A stretch of DNA of 64,000 bases from Paenibacillus sp. FSL R7-0273 (GCF_000758625.1 NZ_CP009283.1:2305501-2369500), one strand, 5' to 3'; shown: positions 1 to 8,508, counted from the stretch's first letter. The notes: a model not told the origin generated them from the letters alone. Numbers and translations are program-made.

Positions 1-74
1 GTTAAGCGTGCTAGTTCACGTTGAGGCATATCTTTCTTGTCTAGGATATCTTGAAGCCGAACTTTGATAGGCAT
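1..74 (-). CDS. Xre-family HTH regulator, 5' part only
   Basis: The reverse strand reads MPIKVRLQDILDKKDMPQRE followed by LARLT and runs off the window edge. The ATG at 74-72 is preceded by a GGGGGAG ribosome site. The opening resembles small Cro/CI-type regulators in which LQDILDKK..QRELARL forms helix 1 and the start of the helix-turn-helix. It is divergent from the serine recombinase and the shared intergenic region carries repeated operator-like sites, so autoregulation and control of the recombinase are inferred. Only 24 codons are visible, so the family call is tentative. Confidence 0.6.
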   Translation of the reverse strand, partial: MPIKVRLQDILDKKDMPQRELARL

Positions 75-96
75 ACTTTCTCCCCCATAAATAGAG

Positions 97-201
97 TAAC
101 GCTTGAGCGTACTAATGAAATTATAGCATCGTTAATGCATAATTTCATTGATTGTTTCGGTTAAGCGTTATATAATCAATGAATAGTTCGGTTAAGCGTT
201 A
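97..201. promoter_or_regulatory. Repeated operator-like sites between regulator and recombinase
   Basis: Three copies of TAACGCTT(A/G)A are present: 97-106 forward, 161-170 and 192-201 in inverse orientation. The first lies in a palindrome at 99-110 (ACGCT-TG-AGCGT). The last two are part of a 15-bp direct repeat TTCGGTTAAGCGTTA (156-170 and 187-201) spaced by 31 bp, about three helical turns. They lie between two divergent genes, one a predicted repressor, so they are probably its operators. This is inference from position and symmetry. Confidence 0.5.
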
Positions 202-241
202 CAGTGATCTTAGTTTCTGTAACGGTGGGGGAGGAAACAGC

Positions 242-1018
242 ATGAATGTCATCGGTTATATCAGAGTTTCGACACAAGGACAAGCGAAGGATGGCTATAG
301 TTTAGCGTACCAACAGGATGAAATTCGCTCTTATTGTCAGGAGCAAGGATGGAATCTGATAAACATATACAGCGATGAAGGTATCAGTGGGGCGAAGGTT
401 AATGAAGATGCTCTTGAAGTGGATAGAATTGGATTTCAGAGCATGTTATCTGCCCTATCCACTCAATCCATTGATGCAGTTATTGTCCTCAATACGAGCC
501 GTTTATGGCGGTCTGATATCGTGAAAGTGTTGGTGCATCGAGAGTTTAAGAAACATGGGGTGGACGTTCAGAGCATTGAACAACCGACCTACAGCATTCA
601 TAAGAAAGACCCGAACGACTTCCTGATTAATGGGTTGATGGAATTGCTTGACCAGTACCAACGATTGGAGATTGCGTTGAAACTAGGCAGAGGTCGTAAC
701 CAGAAAGCCCAAGAGGGTGGCTATGCAGGTGGAAGAGCAACATTTGGCTACAAGGCAAAGAAAGGTCAGAAGTGCATCCAAATAGATGAGAAGCAAGCAC
801 AAATTGTCCGTAGAGTGTTTGAATTAAAAGAACAGCATCCAACATGGACTTTGACTCGAATAGCAGAATCATTGAATGAACAAGGCTTTACAACTGGGCA
901 AGGCAATTTATTTACGAAAGTACAAGTGAAACGAATCTTAGACAAACGAGATTTTTATAGCGGCACATACCGCTATGGAGATATAGAAGCCATTGGCTTA
1001 CATGAAGCCATACTGTGA
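242..1018 (+). CDS. Serine recombinase (resolvase/invertase family)
   Basis: About 258 residues from the ATG at 242, chosen because GGGGGAGG precedes it; an upstream in-frame ATG at 179 has no ribosome site. The N-terminal resolvase domain starts VIGYIRVSTQGQAKDGYSL, with Ser in RVST as the predicted nucleophile. SDEGISG and NTSRLWRS follow, the Arg residues being expected for phosphate activation. A Recombinase-type DNA-binding segment starts near residue 155 (GGRATFGYKAK) and runs into LNEQGFTTGQGNLFTKVQVK. It lacks the long C-terminal coiled-coil region of large phage integrases, so it is either a medium-size recombinase complete at HEAIL or is cut by the IS110 element that begins directly after it. 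Substrate sites are unknown. Confidence 0.8.
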   Translation: MNVIGYIRVSTQGQAKDGYSLAYQQDEIRSYCQEQGWNLINIYSDEGISGAKVNEDALEVDRIGFQSMLSALSTQSIDAVIVLNTSRLWRSDIVKVLVHREFKKHGVDVQSIEQPTYSIHKKDPNDFLINGLMELLDQYQRLEIALKLGRGRNQKAQEGGYAGGRATFGYKAKKGQKCIQIDEKQAQIVRRVFELKEQHPTWTLTRIAESLNEQGFTTGQGNLFTKVQVKRILDKRDFYSGTYRYGDIEAIGLHEAIL

Positions 1019-1030
1019 CAACTAGGAACG

Positions 1031-1097
1031 GAATAGAGAGGCTTGCGTCCCATTGCGAACCGAAAGGTTAACGCTCGAACTGAGGTTGCCCCTATTC
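1031..1097 (+). ncRNA. Candidate IS110 bridge RNA region
   Basis: The leader between recombinase and transposase is non-coding and folds by eye. An outer stem pairs GAATAG (1031-1036) with CTATTC (1092-1097), and GGC with GCC just inside. An inner hairpin at 1055-1074 has GCG/CGC and AACC/GGTT arms around a GAAA tetraloop. IS110-group elements are known to express a bridge (seek) RNA from this position that specifies target and donor DNA. The exact ends and the guide loops cannot be assigned without the element boundaries. Confidence 0.45.
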
Positions 1098-1141
1098 TTT
1101 ACCCAAGTCACGACAGAATCCGTATACAGAGGTGAATCCTT

Positions 1142-2385
1142 TTGACACACTACAAGCAAAATCATATCTATGTCGGTTTGGATTTACATAAAGCCCACCA
1201 TACAGCGGTTATCGTTAACTGTTGGAACGAAAACTAGGCGAAATTCAAATTGATAATAAGCCCACAGCGTTCGATGAGTTGATGAAGTTCGTCAAGAAAC
1301 AATGTGCAAAAGGCTTGACCCCAGTGTATGGGTTAGAAGATACGGGCGGCAATGGTAGAGCCTTAGCCGTACATCTTGTTGAAAACAAGCAAGTCGTAAA
1401 AGAAGTCAACTCTGCCCTCTCGTACAACGAACGTATGAGCAATGCAACTACACAGAAAAGTGATAGTTGGGATGCTTATTGCATCGCCAAAGTATTGCTT
1501 GCCAGACTGGATGAACTGCCTGATGCGAATCCACAGGACATTTACTGGACAATCGGGCAATTGGTAGCAAGACGTAATTCCATCGTCAAACATGCCAGTG
1601 GCTTAAAGAATCAGATGCATCAACAATTGAGCTACCACTATCCGTCCTATAAGAAGTTCTTCTGTGACATTGACGGTAAAGCTGCTTTAGCCTTTTGGGA
1701 GAAGTATCCTGCACCGCATCTAGCATTAACTGTGGGGGTCGAAGAACTAGCAGAATATCTACGTAATTCCAGTAATAATACTTGTTCTACCCGTAAGGCA
1801 GAAGAAATACTTGAACTGGTTAGGCAGGATGGGGAGACGAAGAGGAATTTCCAAGAATACAGAGACTTCCTAGTCATTAATATGGTTCATGACATGCGGA
1901 GAAGTAGAGAACTAATCAAGCAGACAGAGGAACAGCTTCGTCACGTATTAGCACAAACTGACTACAAGCTAGAGTCGATGGACGGAATCAACATCGTTAC
2001 AGCAGCGGAACTGGTCGCTGAGATTGGAGACATTCACCGCTTCTCCAATGCGGATAAGTTAGCTCGTTTCTCCGGAATCGCACCGATACACTTTAGTTCG
2101 GGCGGAAAAGGCAAAGACCAAGCTAGCGGACAAGGCAATCGAGCATTGAACGCAATCTTCCATAACCTAGCTGTTCAACAAATCCAAGTAGCTAAAGGCG
2201 ACAACAAGAAGCAACGGAATCCCATCTTCTACGAGTTCTATCAACGGAAGCTAGCAGAAGGGAAGACGAAGAAACAAGCCCTTATATGCGTGATGAGAAG
2301 GCTTGTGAACATCATCTACAGCATGATGAAGAACAAAACCGAATATAGGGCGGTGAGTCCTCTAACAGAATTGAAAGCCGGATGA
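1142..2385 (+). pseudogene. IS110-family transposase with -1 frameshift
   Basis: Translation from TTG 1142 (after AGAGGTG) gives IYVGLDLHKAHHTAVIVNCW and then meets TAG at 1235. The remaining 380 or so residues continue in the -1 frame. The break is near 1228-1234 in CGAAAAC; one extra A would restore KLGEIQ. The first catalytic Asp (GLDLHK) is upstream of the break, while Glu (GLEDTGG) and the Asp pair (KSDSWDAYC) of the DEDD set are downstream. The C-terminal half keeps the Tnp_20 region (MDGINIVTAAELVAEIG, then SGIAPIHFSSGGKGKDQASG) with its conserved Ser. The heptamer is not a classical slippery site, so a disabling deletion is more likely than programmed frameshifting. Confidence 0.75.
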
Positions 2386-2391
2386 TACAAT

Positions 2392-2419
2392 GGTGATAAT
2401 TGGTAAAACAGTTATCACC
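2392..2419 (+). terminator. Hairpin after IS110 transposase
   Basis: GGTGATAA (2392-2399) pairs exactly with TTATCACC (2412-2419) and is followed by TTTCCTTT. This is a plausible intrinsic terminator or part of the element's right end. Confidence 0.5.
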
Positions 2420-2452
2420 TTTCCTTTAGTAGAATTTAAGATTACTACTTAG

Positions 2453-2860
2453 GGGACGGGTAATGTTCAAACTGGAGGTCGTAATAACCTCTCAGTAGAT
2501 GAATATTTTCGTCAAGAAGCTGAAGCATCGAAAATGTATGATAGCATAAAAGCATCAACTTCAGATGTTCAGGGGATTTCAAAGAATACAGGAATTGCAG
2601 AAAGCCGGATACAGCGCATCAAAGACCATGTATTTAATAATGAGCATATCAAGTCGAGCGGAAATGGAAGGTTTGACCCTGATTATGAAATTGCTCAAGC
2701 ATGGACTAGATTACAGCAAGGAACTTACAATACGAAAGATATCGATTTATTGAATCATGAATTGTTTGAATCAAGGTTTGAAGGTATATTTAAGACAAAT
2801 TATGAAACGGCTCACGACGCCGCTGTCAGGTCAGGTCGTCCGTGGGAAATAGGAGATTAG
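2453..2860 (+). pseudogene. Orphan polymorphic-toxin tip (K-x-H/HEL/AHD family)
   Basis: An open frame runs from GTGNVQTGGRNNLSVDEYF at 2453 to the stop at 2860; the first ATG is at 2534. There is no trunk or export domain in front. Homology to other cassettes starts exactly at the seam sequence AGGGGACGGGTAA. Conserved-looking residues are ISKNTGIAESRIQRIKDHVF, FDPDYEIAQAWTRL, LLNHELFESRF and AHDAAVRSGRPW. The tip of the 728-residue effector (9022) shares KNTG(I/L), K-x-H-(V/M)-F and HEL-x-E, so they are relatives. I have seen similar C-termini on phage minor-head-like and polymorphic-toxin proteins but cannot name the family. It is probably silent unless recombined onto a trunk. Confidence 0.6.
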
Positions 2861-2872
2861 AGGTGATTATAA

Positions 2873-3124
2873 ATGGGAGCTTTTGTCTTACTCTTGAAAG
2901 ACTATGAAGATGAATCAGTTGTGATTTATAGATTCGGTCCTAAAGAAGATATAATGGGAAAGATTCAATTAAACAAAGAAACTAGAATGTTTGCTGAACT
3001 AGAACCGATTAACAACCAAAATCATTCAAATCAATTTTACTTCGATAGAGCGGCTCAAAGAATGGCGAGATGTCTAGTTAAGGAGGGCGGTGTATTTCCT
3101 GAGAAATTGACATTTGAATCCTAA
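2873..3124 (+). CDS. Predicted immunity protein for orphan tip
   Basis: 83 residues beginning MGAFVLLLKDYEDESVVIYR. It starts 12 bp after the toxin tip, preceded by AGAGGTG. It is small and soluble, with no signal peptide. Position directly after a toxin tip is the reason for the immunity call; I do not recognise the family. Base composition is AT-rich like the tip and unlike the chromosome further right. It could still protect against sister cells carrying a full-length version of the toxin. Confidence 0.55.
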   Translation: MGAFVLLLKDYEDESVVIYRFGPKEDIMGKIQLNKETRMFAELEPINNQNHSNQFYFDRAAQRMARCLVKEGGVFPEKLTFES

Positions 3125-3489
3125 GGTTACTGGTGGGGGCTATCCAGTACCGAATGAATCCATCACTCAACCAATAACATATATAACCCTTGTAATACCC
3201 GTATGAAGATTTTTCTATTTTCGGTTGTACACACATTAGGTGCTTTAATTTCATAACCTAAATAACGCTATTCCTTTACATCAAACAGGTCGATTATGGT
3301 CAGATGCTACCATGCTTGACCTGTTTTTGTTACAGAAAAAGGACTGATCCGCAGCTTAACTTACTCTTGTAATGGAACTCTATAAAAATAATGGAAAATA
3401 TAACCAATAATAAAGGGGATATCTAATCTTTTTAGATATTTATTCCAGATGTGAGTACATAGTCTTCATAACAGAAAGGGAGTTTTTAG
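3125..3489. repeat. Inter-cassette repeat with leader segment, copy A
   Basis: No gene seen. The first part (about 3141-3330) has CCAGTACCGAATG, a stretch shared with 21770-21840 (TATGAAG, then GCTTTAAT, then ATAACCTAAAT) and the conserved hairpin. The second part (3372-3413) shares a roughly 42-nt block with 15643-15687 (ATGGAA-TCTATAAAA-TAATGGAAAATATAACC, ATAATAAAG), probably the leader or promoter zone of an effector copy. Confidence 0.6.
3283..3329 (+). terminator. Conserved cassette-end terminator, copy A
   Basis: AACAGGTC (3284-3291) pairs with GACCTGTT; an inner ATGGT pairs with ACCAT. TTTTTGTT follows. Near-identical hairpins occur at 15403, 21841 and 23814, each downstream of an immunity gene or its remnant. 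Confidence 0.8.
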
Positions 3490-3777
3490 ATGGTGATTTG
3501 GAAAGGTTTAGGCATTTTGAATTTTGTTGTTATTGTAGTGTTGTTGTTGATTGTCGATAGTACGTTATCACTACTAGGGTTTGAATCGGTAGATTTCCGG
3601 CTGTCGCGGGCTTTTGTGTTTATAGTGGCAGGAGTGATTATTTGGTACATGGGGAAGGCTCTCGACGCTAAATCAGGGAGAGTGCTGATTGATGCGGAAA
3701 CAGGAGAGCGATATCGAATGGGAACCTTGCATAGTCTGTTTTTTATCCCAATGCATTATTGGGGTCCTTCAGTCTAG
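3490..3777 (+). CDS. Small two-helix membrane protein, unknown function
   Basis: 95 residues; an AAAGGGAG ribosome site precedes the ATG. Two hydrophobic segments are visible (about residues 7-28 and 41-57), followed by a short soluble tail KSGRVLIDAETGERYRMGT and HSLFFIPMHYWGPSV. The tail pattern is familiar from conserved hypothetical proteins of Bacillales, but I do not know a function. The gene lies within a stretch whose flanks (3372-3413 and 3855-3872) match the leader of the effector at 15900, so it appears inserted between pieces of an effector leader. Confidence 0.65.
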   Translation: MVIWKGLGILNFVVIVVLLLIVDSTLSLLGFESVDFRLSRAFVFIVAGVIIWYMGKALDAKSGRVLIDAETGERYRMGTLHSLFFIPMHYWGPSV

Positions 3778-3899
3778 GGATAGGTGTCATATTTATTATT
3801 GTAAAAATAGTCAGTCCTTGATAAGCGTATCAGATAAATTCTGTGGTACAAGACAATACATATGAACCAAATTCCACTAACTATGAGAGGAAGAGCTTT

Positions 3900-4535
3900 T
3901 TGAATACATATCGGAAGAAACTGAATAAAAAGGCCGGCTTGTTGTTCTTATTGTTTTCTTTAAGCCTGACAGCCTCATCCAATCCTGGCGCCGAAGCGGC
4001 AGCTGCCGGATTTAAAGATGTTCCCGCTGCTCATTGGGCGAAATCAGGAATTGATGCTGCAGTAAATAAAGGTTATGTGGAGGGGTACCCAGGCGGGTTA
4101 TTCATGCCGGATGCCAGTGTAACACGGGCCGAATTTATTAAAATGATTGTGACCGCAACCGGGCAGCCGGTAGAAGCGACTGAAGGAAAGTGGTTCGAAA
4201 GCTATGTAGGTGCTGCGCAGCAGGCGGGCCTGTATGCCGCAGGTGATTTTGCCAATTCGGAGCTGGAATGGAACCGGAAAATTACCCGCCGGGAGATGGC
4301 GCGTATCGTTGCCCGGGCCGCAGGACTTGAAACAAAAGAAGACAATAAATGGATGTATTTGGCTGCAAAAACGGGCTTGATCTCCGGATTGGGTGCAGGC
4401 AAGCTTGGCGAACAGGAACATACCACAAGAGCCCAATCTGTAGCTGCCGTAGAGCGTGTTCTGACTGTAAACAGCGGAGGCAAGCTCAAGGTAGATAAAA
4501 TATGCTGTCAGCAGCGCGGAATTGGCTTGGCATAA
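3900..4535 (+). CDS. SLH-domain surface protein, N-terminal part of frameshifted gene
   Basis: Start TTG 3900 is preferred (GAGAGGAAG upstream) over the in-frame GTG 3843. A signal peptide (KKAGLLFLLFSLSLTASSNP) ends near AEAAAAG. Two SLH-like repeats follow: FKDVPAAHWAKSGIDAAVNK with the TRAEFIKMIV motif, and a second with ITRREMARIVARAAG. Such domains anchor proteins to pyruvylated wall polymer. The frame ends with ICCQQRGIGLA after VDK. One surplus A in AAAA (about 4496-4500) explains this: removing it gives VDK-YAVSSAELAWHKTNIFTMM and joins the next frame. This is therefore half of one gene, either a real frameshift mutation or a read error. Confidence 0.75.
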   Translation: MNTYRKKLNKKAGLLFLLFSLSLTASSNPGAEAAAAGFKDVPAAHWAKSGIDAAVNKGYVEGYPGGLFMPDASVTRAEFIKMIVTATGQPVEATEGKWFESYVGAAQQAGLYAAGDFANSELEWNRKITRREMARIVARAAGLETKEDNKWMYLAAKTGLISGLGAGKLGEQEHTTRAQSVAAVERVLTVNSGGKLKVDKICCQQRGIGLA

Positions 4536-5085
4536 GACTAATATTTTTACGATGATGGGGGAGATTTTATTATCCGGTGATCCAAAAATAGATCTCAATA
4601 TTGAAGAACGCTGGAAGGAAGAGAATTATCAGATCTCTACTAGAGATAAAAGATTCATTGAACGTGTCGAGGAAGTGATAGTGATTGATTTATCGGATAA
4701 GAATGATCCGAACTTAAAAGTTATCCCTCCTGTATCTACATTAAAGTGGGAAAACTATTCATACCAGGATGGTGTTCCAGTAACAAAATCTATGAACAGT
4801 TACATCATCTACTTTAAGACAATATTTGTACATACTGAATTTCACAAAGATGCACATGCTAGATTTGCTATTGATGGTTTTGATGCAAGACACATTATCA
4901 CTTCTAACGGTGGGTTAGCGGCTCCTGGGTTTGTGTATCGAAAAAATTGGGGAGATGTCACTGCGCTAATATTCCCCAAAACAGGCTGGAAAAGAAATCA
5001 TAACATTCTGATCGATATGAGGACCCCCTCAACTCAATGGAATGGGGAGACTAAGGAGCTTTTGAACATACCTCTTGTCCAGTAA
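4522..5085 (+). CDS. C-terminal part of the frameshifted SLH protein
   Basis: 187 residues from an ATG at 4522, but the reading frame is open upstream to the frameshift at about 4500 and continues the SLH protein. There is no ribosome site before the ATG. The segment has no recognisable fold; it contains VEEVIVIDLSDKNDPNLKVI, HTEFHKDAHARFAIDGFD and PKTGWKRNHNILIDMRTPST. It is AT-rich compared with the SLH part. It ends 12 bp before the 1136-residue secreted protein, so the two are probably one transcription unit on the cell surface. Confidence 0.6.
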   Translation: MAWHKTNIFTMMGEILLSGDPKIDLNIEERWKEENYQISTRDKRFIERVEEVIVIDLSDKNDPNLKVIPPVSTLKWENYSYQDGVPVTKSMNSYIIYFKTIFVHTEFHKDAHARFAIDGFDARHIITSNGGLAAPGFVYRKNWGDVTALIFPKTGWKRNHNILIDMRTPSTQWNGETKELLNIPLVQ

Positions 5086-5097
5086 TGGTATTGTGAG

Positions 5098-8000
5098 ATG
5101 AACAATATGGAACAAAGACCATTAAAACTAACATTGGCGTGTACTGCTATGGCTACATTATTTATTTTGTGGCTAATGTTTTTTGGTTTTCAGACAGAGT
5201 CTCTGAAGGCTGCAGAAGACGGTGAAATTTTATTAGAAACCGATGGTATACAATACAGTGTTACAGATCCTGACAGTATACTTAGGAATTATCAATCTGT
5301 ATTTCATGATAAGAAGGAGATAACTACCAAGCCGTTAAGCTTTAATGCTGGAAATGGAAAAATAATCACCAGAATTGTATTGAAAAAAGATAATCAAGTA
5401 CTACAAACCATAAATGTAAATGCTCAAACCTATAATAATTCCTTGACCTTGCATGGTGAACCCGTACCTGTGAAATCAGTAGACAATATTCCTTGGGGAT
5501 CTTGGTTTGCATGGGACAGAACGGTTAGTGGAGAGCAATGGACTCCTGGATTAGGTGGGAATTGGGACTACGATACACCTGAAAATAGTGATCATGGGAG
5601 CGAAGTTATTGGTGGAATAACAAGGCACGCATGGCCTGGGAAAAGAGTAATTATGGAAGTTTCATATCAAAGAGATAAACCATACTATGCAGTTGGAGGA
5701 GTGGATTATGGTGCGATATCCACAAAGATAATTGATAGCAGCACCCAAACACTCAATGCCGCAAATCCATTCCAGAATAACGTAAACGTTTCTATCTATA
5801 CTGGAAAACGTGTTCAAGTGGTGGATTCTGCAGGGAATCCTCGTGTCCCTGATGTGAGTGGATACACAGATTCAAGTACGGTTATCAAAGGTCTGCAGAT
5901 AAAGGATTTGAATGCAGCAACTATAAAATTTAGCCAAAATTATGACCATGCAGGTTTAAAGGTGAACATCGCATCGAACGGTTCTTCAGCTACCATGTAC
6001 TACTTTGCCCTTTATAAATTTGATATCAAGTCCTTTACTTACCGTTATCCCAATGTTTATGAGGTGTATGTCAAAAATGGAACAACTACTTCCCCGACAC
6101 CGACACCAGCTTCCACACCCGGGAACTCGACAGTACTATGTACAAACCCTGTCCCGGGACAAACCGTTTCCGGTGAGTTCCTTCAACCCGGTGCGGCTGC
6201 TGAAATCCGGGCGGATCAGCGTGGTAACGAGCAGTTCGATGTGCTCCAGGGGATTCCAAGCTCTGAAAGCTTATATGGTCATGCCTCTACCAATAGTTAT
6301 CTGTATCAGAATAAGTTTGTAGAGATGAAGGGCACCTGCACATATAACATTAAAATTAATAAAACCTATAACCTGAAATGGGATCCAACCAAACCGGCTC
6401 CTACCGGGGGCGGGAGCCTTCCTGACCCTCAGAGCAAACCGAAGCCGGTGGAATATCCTTACAGTATAACCCGGCCTTATTCGTATTGGACTGTGAATAC
6501 GCTTGAGGTTTATGCACTTGCCAGAGCGTTATTGGTGAATGATGCACTGCCCGGAGGACAATTAGTCATCGAGCCGAGCGGATATACAGCTCCGGATTTC
6601 TCTACGGAGATTAAGGGCAAATATTTGCCTCCTCAAGCTCCGGCTTCAATCACGGTTCCGTCCACTGATGTGCAGGGAGGAACAAGCCAGCCGGAACCTC
6701 CCGATGAATTGGAAATCTTCCGGTCCAAGGCTGAGGAAGCCGCCAAGAAGATCCAAGTGCAAAATGACAGCTTTGTTTTCCTTGGACAGACCATCATGAA
6801 TGGAAGTGAAGTGACGGAGACAGGCCCGGCTCCGGGGACTATTCCTAATCCGCTGCCCGTTGGCGACAACGTGCTATACCGTCCGGGAAATACAATTGAA
6901 CCCATGCATTCGAACGCGCTGAATCTGCCCAGCACCGGCGAGATTTCCTATGCGCCGATGAACGGGAATATCAATGGCGGTTCACAGGAAAACGTGTATC
7001 CGATTAATGGTATTAACCCTGTCACGGTACACACACCAGTCGTCAACTATTCCCTACTTCCGGACGACAACCGTCCGTTTGACCAGCGGATGGTACCCGA
7101 TTATACCCGGACGGTGCTGATTCTGGACCGGCCCTTCACGGTCCACTTTACGGAGAGCGGGCAGCATCTGAACATCCCCGGTTACGGGAACCGTAATTAT
7201 GCCAAGTATACACAGAATAAACGGATCCAGTTTCCGTTCGGTGTGTTTCAAGAGGGGCAGTATTATCCGGAGAATACGTGGATTAATATTCCTGTCGGGA
7301 CACCGTCTATGACCTTCACCCTGCCGACCTGGGTTAACGAAGGTGACTATATCATTCATACACAATCCTGGGCAATTAATGCCCCATCCGATGCTGCGGA
7401 TCTATGTGAGAAAAATCTGAACGGGAATCTGGCGAATTACTGTGCCTCGGAGAGCTTCAATGTCGGGGGGGTCGGCCGGCTGTTCGATTTTCGGATCTGG
7501 GACATTGGGGATTTCCGGTTTGAACAGGTGTTTCGTACAGGCACGGGCAACCTCGGCCATAGTACAGCGATGTATTATACGGGCGGCAATGATGAGAACG
7601 GCACACCGACAGCTCTAAGCGGACAAACACAGTGGCATCTCCCGGTCCGTAAAGGTTCACATCCTACAGAACAATTGACCGTTCCGCATAACGGCTACTC
7701 GTTTCTGTTTGATTTTCGTACGATCGGGAATCTGTGGCAGCCGGGAGAGGGGATCCGGATCGAGCCGAGCTTCTATTTTATTCCGAAGACCGGAGGGACT
7801 GCGGCGCCCGTTGACCTGTACTATGACATCTCTGGTTCGAACAATAAAATGATCGGCGTGGGCTCCCAAAAGGACAAGCTAAGCTACACCCGTACTTACC
7901 GCCTGGCGGACGGTCTGCGGAATATAGCGGACGGCGAGTTGTCTACAGCAGCCAGCTATGAGTATAACTACATCCTGACTGAGGCGGAGCGGAATAAAAC

Positions 8001-8508
8001 CCCTTGGCTGAAGTTCTATGAGCAGTATAAAAAGCGTAAAACCAAGCTTGCAGCAGGCTATAACCTGGAAATTTTGCCCTATACATCGCGGACCTTAGTG
8101 GGCCCAACGGCTATCCCGAATGGCGTAAACCCTATTGCCGCGGTACGCAGCGTGCAGCACTGGTACGGGGAATATAACCTGCCGATTGCTCCTTACATCC
8201 TGCCCAAAGGAACAGATATTGTGGCGCTGGCGAATCATTACGGTGGGGTTCTTGACGGGCATGAACAGGAATTCATAACCGGCGGCTACATCCTGGTGAA
8301 GTTCGAGATCTATACCGTCAAAAATAGCGATGCGGGCACGCGGATTCTGGGCTATAAGGCCCCGATTGCCAACATGTGGGCGATAGAAGGGCAGATGACG
8401 GGGGACACGGATGAGATGGGACAAACGTTCTCTTTTTCCTCGGGAGATATTATCTTGTTTGAATCCGACTTTTCTGTACGGAATGACTATCTGGGACAGG
8501 GAAAATAA
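5098..8508 (+). CDS. Large secreted protein, DUF5704-like, mosaic composition
   Basis: 1136 residues. One N-terminal hydrophobic segment (about residues 12-33, LACTAMATLFILWLMFFGF) acts as signal or anchor. Residues up to about 330 are coded by AT-rich DNA; then comes a Thr/Pro/Ser linker (TTTSPTPTPASTPGNS) and a GC-rich remainder. The C-terminal two thirds resemble the Paenibacillus secreted proteins filed as DUF5704, from memory and without a search. No catalytic motif was recognised. Start ATG 5098 is 13 bp after the upstream stop, with only a weak TGAG site. The composition change at the linker suggests that an unrelated N-terminal region was joined to a resident protein. It lies just upstream of the WXG100 gene. 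Confidence 0.6.
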   Translation: MNNMEQRPLKLTLACTAMATLFILWLMFFGFQTESLKAAEDGEILLETDGIQYSVTDPDSILRNYQSVFHDKKEITTKPLSFNAGNGKIITRIVLKKDNQVLQTINVNAQTYNNSLTLHGEPVPVKSVDNIPWGSWFAWDRTVSGEQWTPGLGGNWDYDTPENSDHGSEVIGGITRHAWPGKRVIMEVSYQRDKPYYAVGGVDYGAISTKIIDSSTQTLNAANPFQNNVNVSIYTGKRVQVVDSAGNPRVPDVSGYTDSSTVIKGLQIKDLNAATIKFSQNYDHAGLKVNIASNGSSATMYYFALYKFDIKSFTYRYPNVYEVYVKNGTTTSPTPTPASTPGNSTVLCTNPVPGQTVSGEFLQPGAAAEIRADQRGNEQFDVLQGIPSSESLYGHASTNSYLYQNKFVEMKGTCTYNIKINKTYNLKWDPTKPAPTGGGSLPDPQSKPKPVEYPYSITRPYSYWTVNTLEVYALARALLVNDALPGGQLVIEPSGYTAPDFSTEIKGKYLPPQAPASITVPSTDVQGGTSQPEPPDELEIFRSKAEEAAKKIQVQNDSFVFLGQTIMNGSEVTETGPAPGTIPNPLPVGDNVLYRPGNTIEPMHSNALNLPSTGEISYAPMNGNINGGSQENVYPINGINPVTVHTPVVNYSLLPDDNRPFDQRMVPDYTRTVLILDRPFTVHFTESGQHLNIPGYGNRNYAKYTQNKRIQFPFGVFQEGQYYPENTWINIPVGTPSMTFTLPTWVNEGDYIIHTQSWAINAPSDAADLCEKNLNGNLANYCASESFNVGGVGRLFDFRIWDIGDFRFEQVFRTGTGNLGHSTAMYYTGGNDENGTPTALSGQTQWHLPVRKGSHPTEQLTVPHNGYSFLFDFRTIGNLWQPGEGIRIEPSFYFIPKTGGTAAPVDLYYDISGSNNKMIGVGSQKDKLSYTRTYRLADGLRNIADGELSTAASYEYNYILTEAERNKTPWLKFYEQYKKRKTKLAAGYNLEILPYTSRTLVGPTAIPNGVNPIAAVRSVQHWYGEYNLPIAPYILPKGTDIVALANHYGGVLDGHEQEFITGGYILVKFEIYTVKNSDAGTRILGYKAPIANMWAIEGQMTGDTDEMGQTFSFSSGDIILFESDFSVRNDYLGQGK

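Larger units (their letters stand above)
1020..2450 (+). mobile_element. IS110-family insertion element (ends not resolved)
   Basis: The element consists of a structured non-coding leader, a DEDD-type transposase with a frameshift, and a short AT-rich tail with a hairpin. IS110 elements lack clear terminal inverted repeats, so the ends are approximate: the left end lies after the recombinase stop at 1018, and the right end lies near 2450, where homology to the toxin-tip seam sequence begins abruptly. The long leader favours the IS110 group (RNA at left) over IS1111. It separates an orphan toxin tip from any trunk. Confidence 0.65.

Noticed and set aside
1222..1260. Taking TTG 1222 as the true IS110 transposase start
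   Set aside because: It would omit the first catalytic Asp in GLDLHKAHH, which is encoded in the preceding frame.
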